Source of the DNA: Litomosoides sigmodontis | Taxonomy: Eukaryota > Nematoda > Chromadorea > Rhabditida > Onchocercidae | DNA: 64,000 bases | Direction: 5' to 3' | Assembly (NCBI GenBank): GCA_963070105.1 | Contig: OY718807.1 | Location: 8,595,983 to 8,659,982, forward strand | In this document: positions 31,945 through 44,483 of the stretch, in pieces | Layout: every line of letters starts with the position of its first letter | How positions within the stretch are numbered: the first letter of the stretch is position 1 | The notes under the pieces: model-generated | What the model was told of the DNA's origin: nothing | The model's database searches: none | Seen by the model: the letters and a program-made list of their open reading frames with translations, nothing else | Program-made: the position numbers and the translations under genes

Positions 31945-31984
31945 AAAGAGAGCGAGAGGGACAGAGAGAGAGAGAGAGAGAGAG
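31945..31984. repeat. GA-rich microsatellite
   Basis: An interrupted GA run with no coding support. Confidence 0.85.
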
Positions 31985-32702
31985 CTAATTGTAAAATAGT
32001 TGAAAATTGCTAAGTGAAGAAATAGCCAACATAGTTATCAAAAAATGCATGAAATGAATAAAAGAAGTAGGCAAGCTCAAATGTATAATAAAATAAAACA
32101 ATGAATGATAGGAAAAACAAAAATCTAACAAACAAATTTAATTAAAAATGTGAAAAATTTTTTTTAAATTAAATTTATTTGATAGTTTGATAAAAACGAA
32201 TGCTGAAAGTATGAATGAATCTCACAGAGTTTATCGTTTTTCCTTCTTCTTTTTTTTTTTTAACTCTTCCTCCTCTCACAAGCAAACAAAACTTTTCAAA
32301 ATCCTTCCAATCAACAAATACTCGTGCGAAATGTGCCAACTGATATTTGTGAAAATATGGATGATTATGATGATGATAAAGATGATAATGAAGATAACGG
32401 TTGCTGGTGGTGATGATGACGATGATAAGTTAAAATTTTTAAAAATGGATAAATGTAAAATTGATGCTATCAGAGTGTTTTGTTTATTTTTTAGAAATTT
32501 CAAACATTTTTTCGCTTCTTTTTTTTTTGTGTACGTGAAGCATTTTAGTACTTACCCATCCATACGTCCCATACTATTAATGCATGCATTAAAGACATGC
32601 CCATTTCTAAATGTTTGGGAAAAGTACAATTTAAACTATTTCACGTTAAAATTTTCCTCCGCCTTATGTATATATTTGATTTGCATGTGCATATATGTAC
32701 GT

Positions 32703-32703
<1 letters not shown>

Positions 32704-32751
<48 letters not shown>

Positions 32752-32758
32752 GTGTGCG
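32704..32758. repeat. (GT)n microsatellite
   Basis: About 27 GT units with two GC interruptions near the right end. Confidence 0.95.
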
Positions 32759-34524
32759 TATGTGATCTGAAAAGTTTTAATTTCACTAATGTGAACCTAA
32801 TTAATTATTGGCAACGTGTAATTGCACAATAATCGGTCAAGAATTAACAATGTATTGTCGGGTAATTAATGAAAACGAAATTCCATTTAAGTATAACTAT
32901 CAATTGATGATGATTTGCAGAAGTCAGCATTTTTAATGTAATTTCATTCTTTCACAATATTTCATTAAAATTGCAATTACATTTGTAAGTGAAAAATTCG
33001 CAAATATTCCCTTTCACGATTTTACGATGTTTTTTTTTTCTCACAACACTTTTCTCAATGAGTATGTATTATTTGTCAAAAATGCCGCAAGTGAAATAAA
33101 TGTGTTTCTTTTTTTTTCTTATCAATTGAAATTTTAATTTAGCATTGAATCGATCACATCCTATCCTTTCATCTTATGCGATATTTATTTCAAACAGAAT
33201 GTTCCATTCTTCTTTTTTTTCACTAATTCTCTTCAATTTAAAGCTCTTCGGTTGAATTTAAAATGTTTTATGCTACATTATCTGCTTAAAAATCAAATAA
33301 ATTAGTTGCACGATAAAACGCTATCATTTAATAAGAGAGCAAGCTAAGTTACATGCTTCCTCCTGAAACTCTATCACTTTTAAAAACCACTCAAAGAATG
33401 CAAAAAAATGAAAAGTTTAATTTCAAAAATTCTTTTTATGATGAAATTTCTCCCTTTAGCGTGTGAGTTGATTTGCAAGATATGTAAATAGGAAATGTGA
33501 AAATTTTCATGAAAGGCAATAGCCACAACTATTTAAACCATTAATTCCTGTCAATTGTCATCTTTTCTTCGTGGTCATTTGCGCCTCTCACAATGCATTT
33601 GTCCCACTTATCTTCGGTCCTTTTTAATTCGCTGCCTGTGTGCTACGAGGAATGCTTCCTTTATATATATAATTTTCCTAAATGTTCCCATCTCATTGCG
33701 CATTGTCACAAATTTATAGAGAAATAAACAAACAGGACGAAATGTTTTATTAATTTTGCATGTGGAAAAAAATTTTTTTTTTTACTTTAATTGAATTTTG
33801 AGATTGCACATTTAAATTTTTATTTGAAATATTTGCGAAAAGAAATTATGTTTTGTTAATTATTTAATCATTTTTATCATAGAAATTATAAATAGTGAAT
33901 GAGTGATATTTTAAAAGTATAGTTTGATAATTTTCAAGGAAATTTCTCCATCCTAATTTGTTTTAACAATTTGCTGTGCTAACTGAATGCTCTTTAAAGA
34001 AACATCAAATTTAAACTGGTATTTTAAATTATTAAAAGTAGGTTATCAAAATATTAGCTCATTCATTCAAGTAACTTTGAGCAACATATTCCAGCAAAAA
34101 ATTATGATAGTAAAGAATAGAAGCCAACCAAATGCTAGTAATTAGCTTCATTTCTTAAATTTTAAGTAAAATTTTTTCATAAATTTGAAATAAACGTAAA
34201 TTATTTGTAGCAATAAATGCAGGAAAGGTGCATGTGCATAAGAAAACTAGTAAAGAGTTATGATATTTGTAACTGATAATTGAATTGGTAATGAATTGAA
34301 TTTGTTAATTGACTCAAATTGCAGTGTAGCACTGCGAACAAGATAGGAAACGGAGGAAGAGAATGGGAAGTGATGAAGGAGAGAAGGAGGAGGAGGGGGA
34401 AAAGAACGAAAGGAGGAAAAAGAGGAAAAAAATAGAAAATTTTGAAAGAAGTAGTGGAAGTCGGCATCTTCCTTTTTTTTAAAATTAATTATAATAATGT
34501 AATAATTATAAAAATGTGCTCTCC

Positions 34525-34528
<4 letters not shown>

Positions 34529-34578
<50 letters not shown>

Positions 34579-34636
34579 GTGTGTGTGTGTGTGTGAGTGT
34601 GTGTGTGTGTGTGTGTGTGCGTGTGTGTGTGTGTGC
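34529..34636. repeat. Long (GT)n microsatellite, about 54 units
   Basis: 108 bases of GT with three single-base variants (GC, GA, GC). It lies 550 bases upstream of the first recognised exon of the C2-domain gene, possibly inside its first intron. Confidence 0.95.
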
Positions 34637-35180
34637 GGATTGTGCAGTAAATGATGAAAAAGCTATCATTTCATTTCATCAATCATTTTGAACACATTTT
34701 CATTTTTTTCCTTTCATTTCTTAAATGCATCTCTCTTTTTCGCACGATTTCTCTTAGCCGCAATTTTTTTTTTTTTTTGTAAAAATCAAAATGAACAAGA
34801 AAAAAAGAGAAGGAATTGAGGATGAAAAGATGAGCGACAAACAAAAAAAAAATTGAATGATAATGAATGAATGAAATTGGAAATGGATGCAATAAATGAA
34901 TACAGTCTTCACATTTCCTATCGATTTCACGGAAGCTATTTTAAGGTAAATTTCATTAGCAACAGCTCTCAGTTACGATGTGTGATAAATTATGAAAAAA
35001 AAAATAAATAAATGATAAATATGACATTGCAAATTATTATCTTTTCACTCAAAATTTTCCCTTTTTTTTCCTGCTTCACTTTGCTTGTTTGTTTGTTTTT
35101 TTGCTTCGCTTTATTAATGCTGTTAATTAGTAAAATTTTTTTGAGTTAATTTTATCAGAAAATAAATATTTTAGTTTCAG

Positions 35181-38100
35181 AAAACATTTAACAAATTGTA
35201 TTGCTGTAAATGGACAGCTGTGAAAGAGTGTTTGAGTGATGGCGATCGAAGTGCAAGTCGTACTTCATCGTCCGGAAGTACGGAGAATGTTGAGACAATT
35301 GGTCGACCGGATGAATTAATTGAATTTGTCAATTCGGTGCCAATCCTTTACAATTACGATGACGATATTACAGTTCGGTTTGAACTGTAAGCTTTCCTTT
35401 TCTTTCTTTCTCTGTTCTTTTTAATTCATTAAGTGAAATAGGCTGGAAAAGTTTTCTGGCAATATTGAATTAAATTTTATAATTTGAATTTTTTTTTAGC
35501 ATGTAATGAACGATACACCATTGGGAGTATTTGAGAAAATTTTGGTTTTTTTTTTCTTTTTTTTTTGTCTTTCTTCCTTGATGTATGACATCGAATGTCA
35601 TTATCGAGTGAAAGTTAAAGTTCAGTGATGCAGTAAGATCGAAATTGAATTGAGCTAAGAATGAATTTTTATTTAGTGGAAAGTTAGCTAACGCTGTACA
35701 ATTTATAAGTAATGAAAGATTGGTGGAAGCAATCGTTGAATATAAATTATAAGACATTTCGAAATGACCGATGAAATTAACTGGAAAAAAAATGGTAATT
35801 AATCACATTTGTTGGAACTTGAAGTAAAAAAAAATTTCACATTTCTTTAAAAATGCTAGCGTTTTACTACTACATAACTCTTCATAGCTATAAAATTATT
35901 TTATAGTTTTCAATCGTCTTTTTTTTGAAGTTATATGATAGTTTTGAATTTTCGGCAGCAACACTAAATTATACAATGCCTCCTATTGCAAGAAACAATA
36001 ATAGTGATAAGTGATTTTATCATTACTCCACGCTAAAATATCTAATTATTAAATTACACATTTTCTTTCAATTCATAATTAATTAGCTTCATTCCATGCT
36101 AAATGCTAATTTTAAAAAGGCATTTTCTTCAGCTCAATTATTGAAGCATCTAGGCTAGATAGCTAATCGTCTATGTGAGCATACCTAGCAGAACACTTAG
36201 TGGGATGTTTTCAAAAGTGATTTGAAACTTTGGCGTGCTAAGACGAAAATCGTTCGAGAGTGATGAATATTCGTTGATGCAATGTTGTAGATTTTGCGCC
36301 GAGAAATCACCGCTGTCATCGTCAGTTGGCGCAGATGTACGACGAAGCAGCGATACGATTGTGCGCTTTCGTAGTTCAAGCGAAGTGTTATTTTGGAATT
36401 TTGTTGATTCGATGGAATGTGAGTTGAACGCAGTGATACATCGTGGACGATTGTCGGAGGAGGACGATGGACGAGTGCGTGACGGATCATCAGGTAGATT
36501 TACAGGTGAGAATTTAGGTTCAAAAATTATTAGCTTCTCTTTTTTTTTCCTTCTTTCAAGTGTTCATTTTGCTTTTTTTTTTCATTGAAAAAGAAAAATG
36601 ATGCATTCAGTTGAATTAATTAATAATTCAAATTCCTATGTTTTTCTCTTTTTTTTTTTTAAAAAAAAAATTTTTTTTTTAGTGATATCGGAACGTGTAC
36701 CTATAATTGATCGTGTGTTTACGGAAAAACAAATTCGTATGGAAATTTCCATTTCACAGTTGGAGAAGCGTGGTAAGATGAAATACACTGATCTAGAAAC
36801 TTTCCTCACCATTCATAGGTGAGTTTTTTTTTTTTTTGTTGGATGAGTGTTTTATTTCGTTGTTAAATTCGAAATTTAACTTTTAAAAATTCTAATAATT
36901 TGTTTTTTTTTCTTTGAGATTTATTTGCTATTTTTACTTTTGTTTTTAGAATTACAGTTGCTTTTCCAAAATAACTTTTAGGGAAATGAAGAAATTCTGC
37001 TTTTCTTTTCAAGAAGACACTCTACGACGTTTTTTTTTTGATCTAATTGTCCATCCAATAATTTTTCGTCTTCGCAAATTGCTTTTCTTTTTTAGGACCG
37101 AAATTACGGCCTAATTAAGCCTCACGCATGTTTTGTGAATTTTAGAAAAAATTTGAAAGAAGACAACATTATTGTTTATCGATCTCCAAAGACAGCTGAA
37201 ATCAATTCAACAAGTTTGCATAAATTTCCGGAAATTGTAATTCCATGTGAAAGATTGCTATGTGGGACGGAGGATAGGTAGACGATCTTTTTGCTATTTT
37301 ATAAATTATTTAAATTAGGTAATTTTATTTTGCAAGTAAAGCATGTACTGTTTTAACTGCTGCTGATTGTTCGCATCTATCGTCCGTAGAATGAATTGCT
37401 TAATTTGAATGACACCAAAGTGATCGATCAATTAGCACATATAAAAAGAGAAGAAAAGTAGCAGCGTTTTAGACTGATTTATTTCACGCTTCGAAATGCC
37501 GCAAACGGAGATATGATCGGTGAAGCTGATATTTTCTACTCACATTTGGTTGCTGATGGTAAAGTGAATTTAAAGGTTTACACTTTTATTAACAAAAATT
37601 TATTTTTGTATTCTAACTTCCTTCTCCTTTTTTTTCTTTGAAATTTCTGAGAGTTGAAGATTACTCCAAAATTGCGGAAATCCTTTTCAATGAATTAATG
37701 GAATATATCTCGATATCTACTATTGTGCCTGAAATTTGTTAATTATCAGTAGTGAAACATACGAAAGATGGTGTGTTTGTATGATTGTTGTTAATTTAGT
37801 CGTTGAGAAATGAATCGTTTGTATTATGCAAATGTTGGCATTAAAATGAAATAAATTTAAAATGATTTTAAAATGAAATAAATTGAAATATTGATGGAGC
37901 GTAATAGGTGTAGTGAATGATGAAGCATTTTACGTTCATTAATTTAAATCGACCAATTACCGAATTTTAGCTTCTCTTTGATTTCACACATAGCATCTCT
38001 TCTTAGCTGATTAAGCTAATCTCTAAGCTGTAATGTTTCTTTTTTTTAATGCAACTGTAAATTAGCTGTAAATTTTAACAAAATTTTTTTTGATCATCGT

Positions 38101-38838
38101 TCCATCTGTGTGAAATATCAGCCTTTCGATGAATTGTTTAATTTCAACAATACGGAAATTGACTGTAAATTCGCTTCGAATGTATTACAATTACAGCTAC
38201 GATCTCGTGACTTCAACACTAACATTTTATTTGGCTTATCGAAACACTCGTTTCATCCGGTTGGCGTGTTACATGTAAATTTTCACGTCAACAATAATAT
38301 GATGACGTCGCCAACACGTAGTAGCACTGAGTGCCGACATCGATCGTCGGTGGAATTGTCGTCATCATTGAGTTCCACCGAGGATCGCTATCAATGTTTG
38401 GTGAGGAATATTGACGAGGAGGAATTGGGATTTTCTCGTTCATCAATTGGCAATGTTATGCTAGCTAGTGGGTATGTAAAAAGTTAAAATTTTAAGTTTA
38501 AACTTAAAAAATTTTAATTCTGAAAATTTTTTAACATACTTAAACAAAATTAGTTAATAATATTTTAGGAAGCATTTTGCCAATGAAACTGATTAATCAA
38601 TTATCCGGGTAATTTGAGCGTCTCTAATAGGCTATTTGAAATTTATCGAAAAAATTTTCTCCTTCTTCAGCTGCCTTCTTTTATTTGCAGTCGGACGCAA
38701 GCATATCTTGTATCACTTTTGGCACCAACAATTGAGGTACGACTACGACAACCGATCACTCGATCTTTCGAATCTTTAGCTGATTATGATTCGCCCATTA
38801 ATTTATTGCAAACAATCGCTGGAAGGTGTAAAAAATAA
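35181..38838 (+). CDS. Protein with a degenerate copine-like C2 domain, 5' end missing
   Basis: Exons: 35181-35386, 36243-36505, 36683-36818, 37146-37277, 37473-37575, 38122-38471, 38691-38838. Phases agree throughout, giving 445 residues without a start codon: exon one has no in-frame ATG, so at least one upstream exon is missing. Residues about 170-285 resemble the second C2 domain of copines: IRMEISISQLEKRG, then a TDLETFLTIHR segment, FPEIVIPCERLLCG (copines: F-IP-R-LC-GD) and a DMIGEADIF end (copines: HDFIGEF). The Asp pair of the calcium loop (DWD-DG in copines) is replaced by RNAANGD, so calcium binding is probably lost. No von Willebrand A domain follows. The rest is Ser-rich and low in similarity. 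The acceptor of exon two (36242, CTAAG) is weak. The copine link is inference. AATAAA follows at 39001. Confidence 0.6.
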
Positions 38839-39000
38839 AAAGTGATGACAAAGATAATTCATTGTTACCTCAAAGAATGTATCCAATGTCCTTTCTGTTC
38901 ATCTTCTCACTATCGCCGTGCATTGCATCACGTGGTCACCGTGGTCGAAACATTGTTACCATAAGTGGACGGTGTCACAAGGTGACGTGAAGTGTTGAAA

Positions 39001-39006
39001 AATAAA
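39001..39006 (+). terminator. Polyadenylation signal of the C2-domain gene
   Basis: AATAAA lies 163 bases after the stop codon at 38838. Another AATAAA overlaps the stop codon itself and is too close to be used. Confidence 0.45.
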
Positions 39007-41142
39007 ACGTGTATGACAGGAGTAGTAAATATTGCAAGTGACGCATAGACATAGTCTGACGTTTTTCCTAACCTCACAACATGAAGCATCACCCTGTAAG
39101 CTTTCATTCATAAGCAGTGTCTTATTTGAAACTGTAGAATGAGATGAGCTTTTGTTCTTTGTTCTGTAATGCCTATCACTTATCACTTCATTTGTCAAAT
39201 TAAGCTTTACACTTCATTTCTATTCGATGTAATTCCTAAGAATTGGGTACGACAATAATCAATCATTGTATATGAAAGCATGAAACTTCGGTTTCATCAT
39301 TAAATTGTAAAAGAGAATTCTTTGATTTGCAAGCATCAATCAGTGATAATCAATTGCCCTAGAAAATAACAATGATGATAGCACTCGTAAGATTTGTTAA
39401 ATCACGATCAAACAATTTCTTGAATTCATTCCTCACAAATTTAATTTGAAGCGACCCATTAATATCAACCGCCACGTCGTTGTACGACTGAATCAATAAC
39501 GTACAAAAACGTGGTATTAAGGTGGTAGCTGCGCGGTGTATGAGAGTCAAAAGATTAGGATAGGATATGCAAAAAGTAAAAGTTTTAATAATTCTCCTGA
39601 AAAGTCACGATCTCTCAAGCATGTTCTGCAACATTCACAACTAGAATAATATGTTAGACAGTGCAACTGATTACTGGGAAAAAGCTCGTACCGTACTTCA
39701 GGCATTTTGAAATTACACGTTGCTTCATTCATTCCTAATAGAAGTTGAACAAAGGGCAGAGGATGAGGGAAATCCAGGCTGCGGTCCACTGGAGAAAGCT
39801 CATTCAGTGTTTGCTAACAACAAGGAAGTATAGCAGTTGTATGCTTTAACCATTAGCTTGCAACTATTTATGATGTGTTCGAATGGAGAATTCTTTTTTG
39901 CCCCTATCATTTGCTTAATTATTTGCTTATTTTAATTTTTATTTAGGAAAAAAAAATTAAGAAAAATTAAAAATTTTAATTTTTATTTAAAAATTGTTTG
40001 AATGATAAAAAGTACAGAATAGATAGACATATCGTTTTTTAACATCCTTAAATCTCAAGCAATCTCTTTTTTTTCCGGCAAAATTACAAATGCACTCCCT
40101 GAACAGAATTAATTTGAATAGGAATTCTCTAAGCAAGAAAATAATGTTAATTCACAAGGAGAAAAAATTTTGGCCTAAAATAACTTTTTGACAAATCAAT
40201 GATTGTTTCACAAGAAGGTGCACTTTTTAAGTGCAACGTGAAATTGGTGAATGAACGGCGTGAAAGGCTTGCTGAGATTGGACTGAAACAAAGTGGTGAG
40301 GAGTGTGCACACATTTTGTGACATACCTCAACGTACCTGTTGCTTTGAGGTAATACGCCTTATACGTTTACTCACTTACGCTGAAATATACTGGTGGTAC
40401 CAGTTACACTGTTACGACACATTTCATCCTGTTTAAGCTACGATCCAGACAGGTTAAGAGGTTACGATATCCATAACATTGATGAAAAACCGTTGGTTGC
40501 ATCCAAGAACCATAGCCGTCAAATACCAGAAGAGTTGTTCCGGTGCTGTTTCATCTATTGATTGTGGAGGTTGTATTAAAGGGTGTCGTACTCTTTGAAG
40601 TGGTCGCTAGTGACCGTGCCGTACTTCATATTGTATGTGTTTCGAACAGTTGTCATATATCTACTTCTTTACATTACAGATTGTTTCCGGTTGAAATCCC
40701 GAAACGTTTATTTTTGGAAGTAGGCGTATACGCGTCTGTAAGTGACTCTTGTGAAAAACATCCTTTAAAGTAGTGGTGAGGTGATTCCTTATTTGAACAA
40801 TTTCAACTTACAAATGGGATTCGATGGGTAAGTTGCATGATCATATTTGACAACACTGAATTAGTAATTCCGGAACAGGTAGTGTAAATTGGAGGATAAT
40901 GTAAGCGTAAGCGTAAAAAAAGCAGATAGTTTCTATGGAGGTTTATAAAGAAAAGTCTTTTCTATTCATACATTTCAAATTGTTCAATTAATAAAGCAAA
41001 TATTAATTTTTCGAGAAGGAGTGCTTAATTTGATATCTCATTCATTCTTTATATTTTCTCCTTTATTTAAGCAAAAGTGTGCAGAGAAAACGATTAATGG
41101 AGAAAGTGGAAGTTCAATTTATTCTACACGCTTTGTTTTTGG

Positions 41143-41148
41143 TTTCAG
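41143..41148 (+). promoter_or_regulatory. Acceptor before the BTB-PHR start (spliced leader or cis)
   Basis: TTTCAG ends 52 bases before ATG 41201. The frame between is open and Pro-rich (PRPYSQPPPP), like the N-terminus downstream, so it may instead be a cis acceptor with coding sequence continuing from an unseen upstream exon. Confidence 0.35.
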
Positions 41149-41200
41149 ATCATTAAGGCCAAAACAACCTCGACCGTATTCACAACCGCCACCACCAACT

Positions 41201-44200
41201 ATGGGAACTGCGTCGAACGGAAATCAAGTGTATAACCGTGCAATTGGGCCATTGACGCACCTTACACCACCCTCCATGTCGGCAACAGGTGGAGTAAGTA
41301 GGACTTATCTCAACAGCAGTTCATATGTGGCTTCTGGAAATACGACGATGGCCCAGATGGTATCTTGAATAATTGATTATTCCACGAATTTCCTCTGTCT
41401 TGAAACTGATTTTTACCTCTTTCGTTTTAACATAAGAAATGGTAATTAGCATACGATTTCAGTTTTTCTTATAAGAACTTGAAAGAGTTTGTAAATCAAT
41501 TTGAGATTTGTCAGGTTGCTGCTCCTGCACTGGGAACAGATCCTGTTCAGCAAGTGTCAGTACCACCACCGCCAACAAGTCGTCCACCACCTGTTTACGA
41601 TATGCTGCCACCTGAGGAACCAACTAAAAAAATGGATATTGAAGCTGTTAAGGAAGTGATTAAAAAAGAACCGGGACTAGCAGAACGTGTCACTTCACTC
41701 AAAGCGAATGGCGTGGGTTTCGATGTTGATTTTGTTATTGGTTCGACATCAAATACTACAGTAAGAATATTTTTGCTTTATGAATATGCTTACATCTGTA
41801 ACAGTTTTTCGTGACTCTAAAATTAGTGACTTTTTTACACTGTGGTTAATTTCATCAGTAATATCTTTGAAAAGAATTTGTAACAAATTAAAAGTTTGTA
41901 ACCCTACGTTATTATCTGAGTCTGTAAACTATCAAAAATGAAGTTTGTCATGAATGAAACACAGCAAAACTTCGCTTCGCTCTTCTGGGTGCCTTTTTTA
42001 AGTTCTTTATCTCGGGCAGATTTTTGGTTATGTTAGGCATCATGTCTTAAAGTGCATTATTGAAAAGCTCTTGTAGAAAATTATGATTCACTTCTGTTTA
42101 AAATCTGCATAACTTCTTTTAGCGGTATTCTGACCGTCATCCGATTTACAATTTTGTATATGTTTTCTTGTATCATCTTTTCAGTACTTCGAGGCACATC
42201 GTGTTGTGATGGCTGCAGGATCGAAAGTACTTGAAAGAATGCTTTTCAGTGAAGTTGAATCATCATCACCAACGATTAAAAAACGGAAGGGACGTAAGTA
42301 TAAGCTATGTAGTTATAAGTATTTTTTTAGAGCTTGCACATTGCTGTTCTATATTTGTTCAGGTCCTAATACTAAAAGTAATTTGACGGCAATTTTTGTT
42401 TACTATTAAACTTATGGCGTGGAAATAGTTTACATTTCTTCACTGCATAATTGTCATTTTGATTAAAAATGTGATCTTTCCTCGTTTTTTTCGAACATGT
42501 TTTTTTATAGCAGATCGTAACTGTCCAGTGGTTACAATACACTTCTCTGATGTTGATCCAGTTGCTTTCCAGACAATTATTGATTATATTTATTCGGATT
42601 TCGACGAAACTGCGATTAAAATTGCAGAATCAGCTGTGCTTAATACTCTTTACGCTGGTGGGTATTTGCGAAACACAGTGTATATATTTCCATTGTCATA
42701 ACAGTTTCAATTTTATTGGATGGATTGTAATTAAAATGTCATATTACAGCAAAAAAATTCGAAATAGCGGCATTAGAAAAACACTGCGTTGAACTTCTGG
42801 GTGAATTGACACCATCGTTAGCGGTTGCACTTTTGGAGCAGGCGGTTAATTTTGGTTCAGAAGAATTGTTGGATCGATGTCATCAAGTTATCGATGAACG
42901 GAGCGATGAAGCGCTTTCATCGGACTGTAATCTTTCTGAAATACTTCATGAATCTTCTACTAGAACGTCTTTACAGTGATTGTTATATCCAAACAAGAAA
43001 TTAAAAAATTTTAATTTTAATGCTTTTAATTAAAATTATAATGTCGTATTTGCTCTTTTACGCAACTTCTTACGAGAAAATGCGTTATCATTCATCTTTT
43101 CTCTCTCTACCTCCGTGTCTCACGTAGTTTAAAGAGAAGTGAATAACCGTTCGTATTTCAGCACTTATCACTGTCGGCATTGAAACTTTGAAAAAATTGG
43201 TTAAACGCTCAGAGCTTTCACCGTCGGGAGAATTGTCAGTTTTCAAAGCAGTGTGTAATTGGGCAGAAGCGGTATGTTTTAACCTTAGCTTTAATTTTCA
43301 GTTGGAAAATTTATTTCAGAAGAGTATTTAGCTGCTGTTATTGGGGGATTTTGAAGGAAAACTAAAATCAATTCCAGGAGTGTAAGCGCCGTGGAATTGA
43401 GGAAACATCAGAAAATAAGCGACTTGTTGTTGGTGATGTTCTTAATGACATAAGATTCCCGACAATGACCGTTGAGGAACTAGGTGAAGCAGGTAGGAAA
43501 GTGCTAAATTTTGAATCTTAAAATAAATGAGCAAGCAAGTTGTTGTGAGTTATGAAAATTTCCGTCATCTCAATCTGGAATCATTTTCTGTTGAAATAAA
43601 TGAAACTTGCACTGAAAATTTAATTTTCTTGTTGTTATGAATGATGTTTTCATTGTTTTCAGCAAATTCTGGTCTTTTGAATGATCTGGAAATTGGTGTT
43701 CTGTTCCGTTACGTAACATCTACGGTTCATGTGGGTATCGATTTGCCCTATCCCACACAAGGTAATCGAAATTGCGAGTAAAAATAGTGTGGACAGTATG
43801 AGGAGCCATTTTTTTGGTTTTTTGGATTAATGTGGCAATTTGCTCGACAAAATGTTAAATTTTAGAACGAAGAATTTTGAGTCGATCGCGATACGTTGTA
43901 CGACGATTCATGAACCTGAATAAGAACACATGCAAGAAGCAGCGCAGTACAATTTGGTATGTTTTAAATTATTGTCCAGGTAAAGTCTTGTCTTCAAGTG
44001 AATTGCGTTCATGTTGGAAGTTGTAGATCGAGATGACATTTCTAATTTGTTTCTAAACGTAATCAGAGAGGACTTTTTCGCAGTTTTCTTAGCTTTTCTG
44101 ATTAGCATATATGTCTAACTATGTCAATTTTGCATTTTATGTCCCATTCAGTTTATCTCTATCTTCTGCATTGCTATTCCTTTCTTCATTTAATCTTCGT

Positions 44201-44452
44201 TTTCTGAAGTATGATGTTATGGGATGTATGCTGCAGATTCAAAGGAAAATCAATTATAGTAATTACAATATAACCGTGGCGAATGGGTTACCACTTTCAG
44301 TGATTGGAATGGAGTATGGAAAATTACTCAAACACTTCTGTATAAATCCCGAAATACCGCTTCAATGCAAAAAATATAATAATGATTATGTTAATAATAA
44401 GCGATAACAACTATAACAATAGCAATAATAATGACTACGGCTATATATCCAA

Positions 44453-44483
<31 letters not shown>

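Larger units (their letters stand above)
17290..35180. other. 18-kb gene-free interval between divergent homeobox and C2-domain genes
   Basis: No coding exon could be supported. The DNA is AT-rich with long A/T homopolymers and many dinucleotide tracts (CA near 21.0 and 22.1 kb; GA near 24.0, 25.8, 26.4, 30.7 and 32.0 kb; TC near 21.6 and 26.6 kb; GT near 30.6, 31.2, 32.7 and 34.5 kb). More complex islands occur at about 18780-18905, 21130-21400, 22530-22690, 23205-23345, 26760-27060, 29160-29340 and 31320-31520. A long non-coding flank with scattered islands is typical beside developmental homeobox genes, so enhancers are likely. The missing 5' exon of the C2-domain gene should also lie here. 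Confidence 0.6.
38839..41148. other. Intergenic region between the C2-domain and BTB-PHR genes
   Basis: The first part should hold the 3' UTR of the C2-domain gene. Balanced-composition patches at 38880-39200, 39360-39790 (minus-strand frames of 63 and 80 codons) and 40200-40780 have neither splice partners nor recognisable products. A small inverted repeat, TACCTCAA...TTGAGGTA, lies near 40325-40355. The stretch 39890-40080 is plain AT-rich DNA. Confidence 0.5.

Noticed and set aside
34247..34669. A 140-codon His/Thr ORF, with similar ORFs at 31151-31742 and 32187-32765
   Set aside because: They arise from GT/CA repeats and lack family or splice support.
38116..38838. Copine A domain expected after the C2 domain
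   Set aside because: No MIDAS-type DxSxS motif or other A-domain landmark is seen in these exons or up to 41 kb.
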